Assembly (NCBI GenBank): GCA_003564135.1
Contig: PWNZ01000257.1
Coordinates: 1-50,264, forward strand
From: Candidatus Cloacimonadota bacterium
GTDB lineage: Bacteria > Cloacimonadota > Cloacimonadia > Cloacimonadales > PWNZ01
Direction: 5' to 3'
Length of the DNA: 50,264 bases
In this document: positions 38,836 to 47,581 of the stretch, piece by piece
Layout: each line of letters starts with the position of its first letter
Numbering within the stretch: the stretch's first letter is position 1
Notes under the pieces: model-generated
Told to the model about the DNA's origin: nothing
The model's database searches: none
Seen by the model: only the letters and a program-made list of their open reading frames with translations
Translations under genes and position numbers: made by a program

Positions 38836-38997
38836 TTTACCTCTCAAGATTCACTTAATTTAAGAAAACATGATTTAGCTTAGACCTTACAAGTCAATCA
38901 AAAACTTATCTACAGCTGAACTATAGGGGTAAAGACCTGCTGAGGTAATTTGAAAACTCAACAGCTATATGTTCCTGGACTTGAAAGTTAGTGATTG

Positions 38998-39975
38998 TCA
39001 TTTTGAAAAGCGGATCATATCCAGAAAGCTTTCTAAACGAAGCTTAGTTCTTTCATCTAAATTGACCGGTAGATCTCCTTCTATAGTCAAAAATGGATGT
39101 TTTAAATATTTCTTTAACAGTAAATTGTCTATCTGACGATGACAGAAGGCCTGAGAATAGCTGATCACACCGTCGATCTTTCTTCTTTCCAGTTCCGGTA
39201 AGATGTCATCAATGCGTTCGAAAGCTGAGTAGGGGTAGGTAAAGGAGGTATATTGATCGATAATGTGAGGATGAAGTGACGGCATCGAAAACTGCCGCTG
39301 AACTTCATTAAATACTATTGCTGCATCCCATTGGTCAAAAAAATCATAGAAATCAGTGAAGATAGGGGGTACCCCTATATAGGCTAATCTGATATTTTCC
39401 GTCTTTGGTTTTCTGTCGGCAGCCTCCTGTAAAAAAGAGGAGAGTTCGTTCTTAAATTGTGCCGGGTCTCCAAAAAAGTCCGAGGAGTTTACCAGCCAGT
39501 AGTGGTTTTCTCTTCCTGAAACCTTATTTTCCTGATAAGTGAGACGATCTAAAGCCTTTAACATCTCCCTAATAGAATCAAGTTCCGACTTAACTTCTTT
39601 TATTTGGGTTGAGTTTACTTCAAAATACTCTGCTAATCTATCTATTTCCTGCCTAAGAAGCTGTCTGTCTCTGTGGTAAGGGAATGAGAAGGTTATAATC
39701 TCTATACCTTTATCCTTGAATAATGACATTAATGAGTGAGTATTGGAACAGTCGCCCTGTACTACACCTACAACCGTTCTGATGTCACCGCTGGTTACCG
39801 TATTGTAAATACCCTTTATCCATGAGCATATATTACGAGGGATACCCTCGTTTTCCGAATAAGTTATTTTCAACATTGGTTTCGCGGTAATGAAGATGTT
39901 ATTCAAATCTATAGGAATATGACCGGCTGCAAATATTATTTCAACCGGGAAACTGGTGGTAAATCCGACTTTCAT
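38998..39975 (-). CDS. 2-hydroxyacyl-CoA dehydratase (HgdB/FldC-type) family protein
   Basis: A 325-residue protein resembling the D-component subunits of 2-hydroxyglutaryl-CoA dehydratase: KVGFTTSFPVEIIFAAGHIPIDL at the start, and three cysteines at Cys50 (RNICSWIKG), Cys76 (QGDCSNTH) and Cys278 (AFCHRQ) placed as expected for a [4Fe-4S] cluster. The usual partner subunit and the ATP-dependent activator are not next to it. It probably belongs to the single-subunit families of unknown substrate. It is 21 bases after the ABC-F gene and may be co-transcribed with it. Confidence 0.8.
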   Translation of the reverse strand: MKVGFTTSFPVEIIFAAGHIPIDLNNIFITAKPMLKITYSENEGIPRNICSWIKGIYNTVTSGDIRTVVGVVQGDCSNTHSLMSLFKDKGIEIITFSFPYHRDRQLLRQEIDRLAEYFEVNSTQIKEVKSELDSIREMLKALDRLTYQENKVSGRENHYWLVNSSDFFGDPAQFKNELSSFLQEAADRKPKTENIRLAYIGVPPIFTDFYDFFDQWDAAIVFNEVQRQFSMPSLHPHIIDQYTSFTYPYSAFERIDDILPELERRKIDGVISYSQAFCHRQIDNLLLKKYLKHPFLTIEGDLPVNLDERTKLRLESFLDMIRFSK

Positions 39976-39996
39976 CTATCAGGCCTCATTGTTTTA

Positions 39997-41946
39997 TTAT
40001 TCTATACAAGATAAATAGTCCTCTTCTAAAGACTCTAAATCGTTTTTGAGCGAAGATATAGTCTCTCTTAATTGTACAATCTCACTATTTAGTTCTTTGA
40101 TTCTGGCACGGTCTTTCATGGTTTTTTTGTCTGTAAATTGCATTTCTTTATGTAGCAGCAGTTCTTCGTTGGAGGTAATCATATCTTCCAGACCGCCTAT
40201 TTGTTTGAGTTTTCTTTCTAGTAGCTGGGGGTTTGTTTTCTTTTTGTTAGCTTTAGTTCTTGTTTTAACCGGTTTTTTGCAATGTTTAGCCGGGGTTTCT
40301 AAACTGGATAAAAGCTCTTTTTCCCAATCAATCGGCTCGATAATATGTTTGTTCTTAAACAACCAGAAACGGTTAGCGATGTTATTGATGAAAAGCCGGT
40401 CTTGTGAAACAAAAATCACGGTTCCGTCATAGTTTGTCAAGGCTCGTTCCAATACTTTTATTGTCGGTATATCCAGGTGGTTTGTCGGTTCGTCCATGAT
40501 AAGCAGATTAGGTTTTCCCGAGATCAAAAGCGCTAAATAAAGTCTTGCTTTTTCGCCACCGCTAAGTAAGTTGACATTTTTTTCAATATCATCTTGATAA
40601 AACCCATATCCTGCTAAATATGAAAGAACATCGTGCTTTGTCCATCTTGTATGTGCTGCCGATATTGTTTCAGCAACCGTTAAGGTGTGGTTGAGGTTAA
40701 TATGCATCTGGTCATAGTAACCTATGCTTAGAGAAGCACCCTTGTTTACCTTGCCGGTAAGCGGTTGCATTTCGCCGAACATCACTTGCAGGAAAGTAGT
40801 CTTTCCGCATCCGTTTTCACCTAATATTGCAACTCTGTCCTGGTAATAAACAGTCTTTTCAATGCCGGAGGCTAACTTTTTTTCAGGAAATCCGACACTT
40901 ACTCTATCAAAAGAAAAGACAATATTACCGGATCTTTTTGCCGATTCGATAGACAGGTTTAGTTTTTGCTCACTGTCAGGCTTTTCAAGCAGGTTAATCT
41001 TTTCTAAAGCTTTACGACGTGATTGAGCTTGTTTGGTCTTTTGCCCGGCAAGGTTCTTTCTAATAAACTGTCGGGTCTTTTCGATATAGCTCTGTTGAGC
41101 TTGATAGGCTTTTTGCTGTTGCTCTTGTTGCCGCAAATATTCATGCTCAAAGAATCTGTAGTTGCCCGAGTATGTGGTGACACTTTTATTTTCTAAGTTG
41201 AGCGTTGTATTTGTGGTTTTTTCGAGAAAATGTCTGTCATGAGATACAATAATGTATGGTTGTTTTATTTCCAGCAGGTAGCTTTCTAGCCAATCTCTCA
41301 TGTGAATATCCAGATGGTTTGTCGGCTCGTCAAACAGATATAGACCCGCTGGCGATATCAATGTAGCCGCTAACTGGATTCTTGTTTGTTCACCACCGCT
41401 AAATGATTTTATTGGTCTATGCCGGCAGTCTTCACCGAAAGCCAGATTTTGCAGGACAGTTTTAGCTTTTGTCTCAATATTGTAACCATCAAGTGAGTGC
41501 AGTTCTCTTTCATATTGATCTAGAAGTTTCAAATTTTTCGGGCCCGGATCATCTGCTATTTGTTTTAGGAGTTCATCAATTGCAATATGCAGTTCGTATA
41601 CACGCTGATGACTCCGAATGACGTAGCTGAGTAAATCCAAGTCTTCAGTCGATACTGTACCGGGATCTATGTCGGTGGTTGATCGTGTTTCATTATTAGA
41701 AGAACGACTGTTTAGTTGCTCCATTGATTGATAAAGATATGATATTCCCAATCCTTTGGGTTTATGAATACTGCCCTGATTTGGAGTTAAACGCCCACCG
41801 AGAATATCTAACAGCGTTGTTTTGCCACTGCCATTCCTGCCAACTAGTCCGATCCGGTGATGGTCTTCAACAGAAAATGAGATCTTGTCAAGGATACAGT
41901 TGTCTCCAAAATAGTGAGTAACACCTGCTAAGCCGATTATTGCCAA
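39997..41946 (-). CDS. ABC-F family ATPase (ribosome-associated)
   Basis: A 649-residue soluble protein with two ABC ATPase domains and no membrane segment. Walker A sites are GRNGSGKTT (~36-44) and GENGCGKTT (~375); signature motifs are FSGGEQTRIQLA and LSGGEKARLYLA; Walker B plus switch reads LFDEPTNHLD and IMDEPTNHLD. The inter-domain linker (~250-320) is long, Gln/Lys-rich and helical, and a C-terminal coiled coil follows (Uup-like). ABC-F proteins act on the ribosome E site in translation control or antibiotic protection; this one is nearer to the housekeeping Uup/YdiF type. Start is TTG at 41946, seven bases after AAGGAG. Confidence 0.92.
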   Translation of the reverse strand: MAIIGLAGVTHYFGDNCILDKISFSVEDHHRIGLVGRNGSGKTTLLDILGGRLTPNQGSIHKPKGLGISYLYQSMEQLNSRSSNNETRSTTDIDPGTVSTEDLDLLSYVIRSHQRVYELHIAIDELLKQIADDPGPKNLKLLDQYERELHSLDGYNIETKAKTVLQNLAFGEDCRHRPIKSFSGGEQTRIQLAATLISPAGLYLFDEPTNHLDIHMRDWLESYLLEIKQPYIIVSHDRHFLEKTTNTTLNLENKSVTTYSGNYRFFEHEYLRQQEQQQKAYQAQQSYIEKTRQFIRKNLAGQKTKQAQSRRKALEKINLLEKPDSEQKLNLSIESAKRSGNIVFSFDRVSVGFPEKKLASGIEKTVYYQDRVAILGENGCGKTTFLQVMFGEMQPLTGKVNKGASLSIGYYDQMHINLNHTLTVAETISAAHTRWTKHDVLSYLAGYGFYQDDIEKNVNLLSGGEKARLYLALLISGKPNLLIMDEPTNHLDIPTIKVLERALTNYDGTVIFVSQDRLFINNIANRFWLFKNKHIIEPIDWEKELLSSLETPAKHCKKPVKTRTKANKKKTNPQLLERKLKQIGGLEDMITSNEELLLHKEMQFTDKKTMKDRARIKELNSEIVQLRETISSLKNDLESLEEDYLSCIE

Positions 41947-42128
41947 TTTTTTTCTCCTTATTATTTAACTATAAACTAACAGCCGTGACAGAAAGAAACG
42001 GCTCGAATGCTGTCAACAAACTTAGTTTTAAGTTTCTTTTTGAAACGAAGATAATATAGGGTTGTCTTGTCGAGATCAGCAGAAAAAGCTTGTCAAATAT
42101 CTTCGATTATTAATCGTGGTCGCAACGT

Positions 42129-42206
42129 CGGGATGTAGCGCAGTTCGGCTAGCGTACACGACTGGGGGTCGTGTGGTCGCAGGTTCAAATCCTGTCATCC
42201 CGACCA
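42129..42206 (+). tRNA. tRNA-Pro (anticodon GGG)
   Basis: Complete cloverleaf with acceptor stem CGGGATG/CATCCCG, anticodon stem CACGA/TCGTG with loop CTGGGGG (anticodon GGG, reading CCC and CCU), and T arm CAGGTTCAAATCCTG. The first base C and discriminator A fit tRNA-Pro. The CCA end is encoded. Confidence 0.95.
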
Positions 42207-42226
42207 TTTTTGTATTGTTAATCTGT

Positions 42227-42526
42227 TCAGATGGAATTTGATTCCCTGAAGGAAATCTTCTTTGCGAAGATAAATTGGGTTGATGAGGGGAAGCTCAGAG
42301 GTTCGTTACTTTTTGTGAAGAAGTACAGCCCTTTATGTGAAAACAAATACTTGTATTTTGCCTGCATAAATCCGCCCTTGGCATAAATTACCAGCAGATC
42401 TTGCAGTTTCTGTATTACTTTGTCAAACTCTTCGGGTTCCATAGTAATTATCGGTCCCGTCGCCGAATCAGCATTGGCAACGCTTGGATAAAGCAATGAA
42501 CCTTCATTATAATCAGTTGACGGCAT
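42227..42526 (-). CDS. Hypothetical small protein
   Basis: A 99-residue soluble protein with a well-placed AGGAGG before its ATG, which is why I call it. It has no signal peptide. The middle part (EEFDKVIQKLQDLLVIYAKGGF) is amphipathic helix and the C-terminal half is beta-rich with many aromatics. It converges with tRNA-Pro and diverges from the UGPase gene. I recognise no family. Confidence 0.6.
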   Translation of the reverse strand: MPSTDYNEGSLLYPSVANADSATGPIITMEPEEFDKVIQKLQDLLVIYAKGGFMQAKYKYLFSHKGLYFFTKSNEPLSFPSSTQFIFAKKISFRESNSI

Positions 42527-42662
42527 ACTAAACCTCCTAAAAATAGACGGTGATTATTTGGGTTTAAGTTGGAAAATTGCTCAAATAGTCAATCTTTTTC
42601 TTGACTGATAAGATACGGTAAGTATCTTAACGGTCAAGATAATTTATAGAAAGGAAATACTC

Positions 42663-43982
42663 ATGAGCAGCTTATTTGAAAAACATCGGCGGATAATGCA
42701 AGAAGAAGGGTTAAATCAGGAAGTCATAGAAACCTTTTTGCAATACCTGAAGAAAGTAATCGAAGGTGAGACCGGTATGATACCCGAACAAACAATAACA
42801 CCCCCACAAGACGATAGACTGGCGAATTACTTTGATCTGTCAGATGATCAACCAGTTAATCTCGACAAGCTAGCTGTTATTAAGCTTAACGGAGGATTAG
42901 GTACCTCAATGGGCTTGAGCATTGCCAAATCGCTCATTAAGGTGAAGAACAGATTAAACTTTTTGGATATTATAGTTAAGCAGAACCTCAAACTAAAAGA
43001 GGAAAGCGGTTGCAAAGTCCCATTGCTATTTATGAATAGCTTTAACACCAATCGCCAGACTCTGAATTATTTAGAAAAATATCCCGAGCTTACCGAATTC
43101 CCTATGCCGCTGAGTTTTACGCAAAATAAATATCCTCGGATAAGGAAAGAAGATTATCAGCCGTTTGAGTCGCAAGAAAATCCGGCACATAACTGGAATC
43201 CTCCCGGGCATGGTGATATTTATCAAGCGTTAAAATCTTCAGGTGTTTTGGAGTTGTTACTTGAATGCGGAATAGAGTATGCTTTTATCTCTAATGCCGA
43301 TAATCTAGGAGCAGTAGTAGATAATAAAATACTAAACTATATGGCAGTTAATAAACTCCCCTTTCTGATGGAGGCTTGTACCCGAGAAGCAACTGACAAG
43401 AAGGGAGGCCACCTTGCTCAAACCGAAAGCAGTTTAATCCTACGGGAGGTAGCACAATGCCCGTCTGAAGAAATAAGATTTTTTCAAGATATAAACCGCT
43501 ATCGTTTCTTTAACACCAATAATATATGGCTCAATCTCAAAGAGATGGATAGTAAGCAGTTCATTCTCCCTCTAATCATCAATCCTAAGAATGTTGAGGG
43601 TGTTGATGTACTGCAGATTGAAACTGCTATGGGAGCAGCTATTAGTATGTTCAAAACGTCAATGGCATTGATAGTACCTCGGTTGAGGTTTACACCGGTT
43701 AAAAAGTCCAGCGACTTGCTGGCAGTACGCTCAGATGCATATCGTTTAGATGACGATTACAAGGTTACATTAGATACTGCTGACGGCTCCGTGCCGGTAA
43801 TTGATCTTGATGACAGATATTACAAGATACTGCATCATTTTGAAAAAAGATTCCCTTATGGTGCTCCTTCTTTGAGAGGATGCAGCAAGTTGCAAGTAGA
43901 AGGTGATATCACCTTCGGAAAAGACGTCGTGCTCGCTGGTGAGGTTCATCTTGCGACTAAAGAACCGATAAGAATAGAGTAG
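42663..43982 (+). CDS. UTP--glucose-1-phosphate uridylyltransferase (UDPGP family)
   Basis: A 439-residue nucleotidyltransferase of the eukaryote-type UDP-sugar pyrophosphorylase family, not the GalU type. LAVIKLNGGLGTSMGLSIAKS (~70-90) is the nucleotide-binding loop. PGHGDIYQALKSSGVLE and YAFISNADNLGAVVD are the uridine- and sugar-site segments, and the C-terminus carries a short beta-helix (LQVEGDITFGKDVVLAGEVHL). It makes UDP-glucose from UTP and glucose-1-phosphate. ATG after AAAGGAA. It leads a same-strand run with a nitroreductase and dapD genes at 28- and 12-base gaps. Confidence 0.92.
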   Translation: MSSLFEKHRRIMQEEGLNQEVIETFLQYLKKVIEGETGMIPEQTITPPQDDRLANYFDLSDDQPVNLDKLAVIKLNGGLGTSMGLSIAKSLIKVKNRLNFLDIIVKQNLKLKEESGCKVPLLFMNSFNTNRQTLNYLEKYPELTEFPMPLSFTQNKYPRIRKEDYQPFESQENPAHNWNPPGHGDIYQALKSSGVLELLLECGIEYAFISNADNLGAVVDNKILNYMAVNKLPFLMEACTREATDKKGGHLAQTESSLILREVAQCPSEEIRFFQDINRYRFFNTNNIWLNLKEMDSKQFILPLIINPKNVEGVDVLQIETAMGAAISMFKTSMALIVPRLRFTPVKKSSDLLAVRSDAYRLDDDYKVTLDTADGSVPVIDLDDRYYKILHHFEKRFPYGAPSLRGCSKLQVEGDITFGKDVVLAGEVHLATKEPIRIE

Positions 43983-44010
43983 ATCAAATAAATAAATTAG
44001 TGGAGGTAGA

Positions 44011-44577
44011 ATGGAACTAAAACAACTTATAGAACGCAGAAGAGCATACAGAGTTGTTAAGCCTGTAACGATTAATGATCACATAATACAATATCTGATA
44101 TGGGCAAGCAAATTAGCTCCTTCATGTTTTAATAACCAGCCATGGAGATATGTTTTCGTTAGATCAAAAGATAAACTCGAAAAGATGCGTGATGCTCTGT
44201 CGGAAGGAAATGAATGGGCATACGAAGGATCATTAATTGTTGCAGTATTCAGTAATAAAAAAGATGATTGTATCGTGGCAAAAAGAAATTATTATCTTTT
44301 CGATACAGGAATCTCAGCAGGTTTCCTGATCATGGCGGCAACCGATCTGGGCTTAGTTGCTCATCCGATAGCAGGTTATTCCGAGAAGAAAGCAAAAGAG
44401 ATCTTGAATATACCTGACCATATGAAACTGATTACCCTGATAGTAATTGGAGAACATGATCCCGAAGCTGTTAAAAAGCTTAATGAAGATAATCAGAAGA
44501 AAGAGATGGAAAGGCCGGCAAGGAAGTCCTTTGAGGAGTTTGTCTGGATCGATGAATATGAAAATGATATAAAGTAG
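44011..44577 (+). CDS. Nitroreductase family flavoprotein
   Basis: A 188-residue FMN-dependent oxidoreductase. LIERRRAYRVVKPVTIND at the start carries the phosphate-binding Arg pair, WASKLAPSCFNNQPWRYVFV (~31-50) the FMN-binding Ser/Asn-Gln-Pro-Trp motif, and DLGLVAHPIAGYSEKKAKEILNIPDH (~112) the C-terminal flavin loop. It probably reduces a quinone or nitro/enone-type compound with NAD(P)H. The true substrate is unknown. ATG is preceded by GGAGGT. Confidence 0.9.
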   Translation: MELKQLIERRRAYRVVKPVTINDHIIQYLIWASKLAPSCFNNQPWRYVFVRSKDKLEKMRDALSEGNEWAYEGSLIVAVFSNKKDDCIVAKRNYYLFDTGISAGFLIMAATDLGLVAHPIAGYSEKKAKEILNIPDHMKLITLIVIGEHDPEAVKKLNEDNQKKEMERPARKSFEEFVWIDEYENDIK

Positions 44578-44589
44578 TAAGGAGAATTA

Positions 44590-45408
44590 ATGTTGCTACA
44601 GGAAAAGATTAACCAACTTTATGACAAGAAAGGTGACTTCTCAGATGAAGATCATCATCTGTTTGAGCAGTTTAAGAGAGAACTGAATGCCGGCAGAATA
44701 AGAGCTGCAACTAAATTAGATTCATACTGGCAAACTAATGTTTGGGTCAAAAAAGGTATTCTGATAGGATTTCGCATGGGGAAGACAGTTCCTATTAAGT
44801 GGTCAGATAAAAAAGTTTTTTTTGATAAGGATACTTTTCCGGAAAAAGATTATAATACCATCGAGAGGTTCAGGATTGTGCCCGGCGGAAGTTCTGTCAG
44901 GGATGGCTCTTATATCGGCAAAGGTGTGACTATTATGCCGCCTGCATTTGTTAATGTCGGTGCTTATGTTGACGATGGGACAATGATCGATTCTCACGCC
45001 TTAGTTGGCAGCTGTGCTCAGATAGGTAAGAATGTACACCTCAGCGCCGCCGCTATGGTTGGTGGTGTAATTGAGCCAATAGGCAGTAATCCGGTAATTA
45101 TTGAAGATGATGCCTTCATCGGTGGCAACTGCGGTATATACGAAGGAGTAATTATTGGCGAGAAGGCTATCATAGCTGCCGGTGTTATTTTGACAGCTTC
45201 AACTAAAGTATATGATATGGTTAACGAAACCTTTATTAAATTAACTCCCGGCAGGCCCTTGAAAATACCTGCCAATGCAGTCGTGATTTCAGGATCAAGA
45301 ACTGTATCATCTGAGCATGGTATAGCTATTTATTGCCCGGTGATTGTCAAATATCGTGATGATAAAACCGAAAGATCAGTCAAATTAGAGGAAATGCTCA
45401 GGAAGTGA
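44590..45408 (+). CDS. dapD: Tetrahydrodipicolinate N-succinyltransferase
   Basis: A 272-residue enzyme of the succinylase branch of lysine and meso-diaminopimelate synthesis. The N-terminal helical domain is followed by a left-handed beta helix of hexapeptide repeats (~100-210, with VNVGAYVDDGTMIDSHALVGSCAQIG and VIIEDDAFIGGNCGIYEGVIIG) and the short C-terminal strand region. MVGGVIEPIGSNPVIIEDD is the dapD-specific signature. ATG after AAGGAG. A terminator follows at 45431. Confidence 0.96.
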   Translation: MLLQEKINQLYDKKGDFSDEDHHLFEQFKRELNAGRIRAATKLDSYWQTNVWVKKGILIGFRMGKTVPIKWSDKKVFFDKDTFPEKDYNTIERFRIVPGGSSVRDGSYIGKGVTIMPPAFVNVGAYVDDGTMIDSHALVGSCAQIGKNVHLSAAAMVGGVIEPIGSNPVIIEDDAFIGGNCGIYEGVIIGEKAIIAAGVILTASTKVYDMVNETFIKLTPGRPLKIPANAVVISGSRTVSSEHGIAIYCPVIVKYRDDKTERSVKLEEMLRK

Positions 45409-45430
45409 TACTTTACTGGAAAAGCAATCA

Positions 45431-45467
45431 AAAAAAAGGGACAGTCTCTGAGTCTGCCCCTTTTTTT
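45431..45467. terminator. Bidirectional terminator between dapD and the TerB-like gene
   Basis: AAAAAAAGGG...AG and CT...CCCTTTTTTT form a stem with a small internal mismatch, flanked by A and T runs that suit termination on both strands. It lies between the convergent genes ending at 45408 and 45483. Confidence 0.85.
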
Positions 45468-45482
45468 AATTAACGGTTAGGT

Positions 45483-46073
45483 TTATTTCTGTTCTCTGAC
45501 GATTGATTCGGCTTCTTTTCTTAACCTCAATTCTTCTTCTTTTGGTACTTTCAATTTGCCGGCTAGTTTACCAGTCATCTCTAATTCTTTATCCACATTC
45601 CGAGATTCGGTAAAAGCGACGATATAGCAAAGTCGGATGAGGTAGTTCTTTTTATAAGGGTTGTTTTCATAGTACTTATTTAGAAGAGCTATGTCATTAT
45701 CAACATTATACTTTCCCGCAGTTATCTTGTTTTTATAGCTTTCGTATAACATATTAACTAAACGTTTGTCGCGAACCCCGAATTCTTCGGCTAATAATTC
45801 ATATTCCTTGAAGCTATACTCGATTTGATAAAGCAACTCATCTATTATTGCCTCCTTTTCTTGATGACTGATCTTTTCATCTTTAGAGGCAATATAGACT
45901 GCTAAAGCCATTGCTGCAGAGACAAATGAAAAGTCTTCAAATTCTTTTCGCTCTTGTTCGTTGGCTGGCTGAAACGACCTGTCTTTGAGAAAGCTCTCTA
46001 AAAATGTATCGTGATCTACCTTCTCAATTGCAAAGTTAACGCTGTTCCCGAGTTTCTCTGACCACCTTGCCAT
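45483..46073 (-). CDS. TerB/DjlA-N-like domain protein
   Basis: A 196-residue all-helical protein. FVSAAMALAVYIASKDEKISHQEKEAIIDELL (~50-81) matches the start of TerB/DjlA-type helical bundles, where an Asp/Lys-Glu-rich turn precedes a second long helix. NYLIRLCYIVAFTESRNVDKELEMTGKLAGKL (~139-170) would be the second half. No membrane segment. ATG after AAAGGAG. TerB-like proteins are usually metal-binding or stress-linked; the exact role here is unknown. It borders the candidate origin region. Confidence 0.7.
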   Translation of the reverse strand: MARWSEKLGNSVNFAIEKVDHDTFLESFLKDRSFQPANEQERKEFEDFSFVSAAMALAVYIASKDEKISHQEKEAIIDELLYQIEYSFKEYELLAEEFGVRDKRLVNMLYESYKNKITAGKYNVDNDIALLNKYYENNPYKKNYLIRLCYIVAFTESRNVDKELEMTGKLAGKLKVPKEEELRLRKEAESIVREQK

Positions 46074-46235
46074 GTTAATACTCCTTTATATTTTGATTTT
46101 ACTATAGACTTTCTTCTTGGTTTCAAGTTAATTTATAAAATGAATATGTCAATATATTAATGACACATTCATAATAAACTGTTATCTGCCATTTCAAGAA
46201 AACGACGTGAGATAGCCCAAATTTCTTGCTTTTCG

Positions 46236-46266
46236 CAATTGGAAAGTACCCGGTGATTTCCAATTG
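46236..46266. repeat. Inverted repeat CAATTGGAAA / TTTCCAATTG
   Basis: Perfect 10-bp arms at 46236-46245 and 46257-46266 with an 11-base spacer, between the AT-rich stretch and the DnaA-box cluster. A cruciform or protein-binding site is possible. Confidence 0.6.
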
Positions 46267-46388
46267 AAAAACCCACCTTCAATCATCAAATCGGGAGGAC
46301 TTTTGAGCTTAGCAATAAACAAAGAAACCTCGAACCCGCACCAACTATATTCTCCCTGCTCACGCCTTTCACTCTTTGTTCTCCGTCC

Positions 46389-46421
46389 AATGTATCAGGC
46401 TCTGGGATAACTTGATACATT
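46389..46421. repeat. Inverted repeat AATGTATCA / TGATACATT
   Basis: Perfect 9-bp arms at 46389-46397 and 46413-46421 with a 15-base spacer, 35 bases left of the first DnaA-like box. Size and spacing suit a dimeric regulator's operator or an origin accessory site. Confidence 0.6.
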
Positions 46422-46858
46422 GAATTTGGTGCTAGCCGATGCTTTTTGCTCGGACTTATACACAGATATCCCCATACTTTTGTGGATTTCTTTATAGTAA
46501 AAGTTGCAAGTCCATTATGGTTTTGCGGCCAATAAAGCTGTTATACACGGGTGTGGGTAAGTTGTGGATAAGTTCTGATAAAGTTGGAAACATTGCCTAA
46601 GTTCATTGACTATCATGCATTTACGTAATTGTCGGCTTATCTGAGGGTTGTGCATAACTCTAGCAACTTCTCTAAGCACAGCCCGTTCCAGTTAACACCA
46701 AAAATAATGAAATAGCGCTGAGAACCTACAGAGGATCCACCATGTTTAGTGTTGCGTACAAATAAAGTTAAAGACTGTCCAACAAAATGAACCGAAAAAA
46801 ATTGACAGGATATCCCATGATTTATTAGCTGATAAAAAAATGAATGAAGGAGAAGACC

Positions 46859-47017
46859 ATGGAAAAAAAGATCAGGCGTAATCTGCTTAAAAACAGACTG
46901 ATTATCTGTTTGCACCAACACTTCATTCATTATCTTCCCACTAAGAAAAACAGAGAGGTTTTCTTGGTAGAAGTTTCTGCTTTTGCCTCAACATTGAGTA
47001 TTCTCACTCCTTCGTGA
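46859..47017 (+). CDS. Possible small ORF, 52 residues
   Basis: An ATG six bases after AAGGAG opens a 52-codon frame whose product begins MEKKIRRNLLKNRLIICLHQ, basic and then hydrophobic. It lies in the candidate origin region, 160 bases upstream of speD. It may be a leader peptide or chance; the ribosome-binding site is the only good evidence. The opposite-strand frame at 46637-46930 overlaps it and has less support. Confidence 0.25.
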   Translation: MEKKIRRNLLKNRLIICLHQHFIHYLPTKKNREVFLVEVSAFASTLSILTPS

Positions 47018-47179
47018 CAGATCTGCCAATTTTCTACGGTAGGATGTAATTAGCTCGCTACCGTACGATGTTTATTTACCATGCATGATAGTATGAACCT
47101 ACAATGCTGTGGGATAAATCTCTTGATTAGAAAAAAAATCTGCTTAGACTGTTAGGTAAGTAGAATTGAAGGAGGAACA

Positions 47180-47581
47180 ATGCAAGCTTTAGGAAGACAA
47201 ATATTAGTCGAGTTTTACAAGTGTAATCCCGACATCTTAAAAGATGTCAGAAAAATAGAGAAATTCATGCTGGAAGCATGTGTAATTGCAAAGGCTACCA
47301 TAGTTCGACACACATTTCATGAGTTCAGCCCTTTTGGCGTTAGTGGTGTGGTTGTTATAGCCGAATCTCATGTAGCTATCCATACTTGGCCGGAATATAA
47401 TTATGCAGCTGTCGATATATTTACTTGCGGAGAATCGATAGATCCCTGGGTGATTTTTAAGTATTTGGAGGAGAAGTTCGAATCCCAGCAATCCAGTAAT
47501 ATGGAAATGAAACGAGGATTGTTTGAGCTTAAAGACAAAAAGCTGCTTCACAAACCGGAATTAGTAGTAAACGACGGCTAA
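47180..47581 (+). CDS. speD: S-adenosylmethionine decarboxylase proenzyme (prokaryotic class 1B)
   Basis: A 133-residue pyruvoyl enzyme that makes decarboxylated SAM, the aminopropyl donor for spermidine. Ser63 in [13 protein letters not shown] is the self-cleavage site giving the pyruvoyl group. His68 and Cys83 (FTCGE) are the other processing and catalytic residues. Length is typical of the small dimeric form. ATG after GGAGGAAC. First gene of the speD-pyruvoyl arginine decarboxylase-speE-speB cluster. Confidence 0.96.
   Translation: MQALGRQILVEFYKCNPDILKDVRKIEKFMLEACVIAKATIVRHTFHEFSPFGVSGVVVIAESHVAIHTWPEYNYAAVDIFTCGESIDPWVIFKYLEEKFESQQSSNMEMKRGLFELKDKKLLHKPELVVNDG

Larger units (their letters stand above)
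46074..47179. other. 1.1-kb noncoding region, candidate replication origin (oriC)
   Basis: No conserved gene is present. The left part (46080-46190) is very AT-rich and could unwind. The centre, 46456-46657, holds six DnaA-box-like nonamers (consensus TTATCCACA): TTATACACA at 46456-46464; on the minus strand AAATCCACA at 46481-46489; TTATACACG at 46541-46549; TTACCCACA (minus) at 46552-46560; TTATCCACA (minus, perfect) at 46563-46571; and TTATGCACA (minus) at 46649-46657. Genes immediately left run leftward and genes right run rightward. No dnaA, dnaN or gidA lies nearby, so this stays a candidate; it could instead be a DnaA-titration or regulatory site. Confidence 0.5.

Noticed and set aside
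46637-46930. 97-codon minus-strand frame in the candidate origin region
   Set aside because: No ribosome-binding site or recognisable family, and it runs across a DnaA-like box. The overlapping plus-strand 52-codon frame has a better ribosome-binding site and even that is weak.
47237-47551. 104-codon frame antisense to speD, and a 163-codon frame antisense to the arginine decarboxylase (47671-48162)
   Set aside because: Both are opposite-strand shadows of genes with clear catalytic motifs and ribosome-binding sites.
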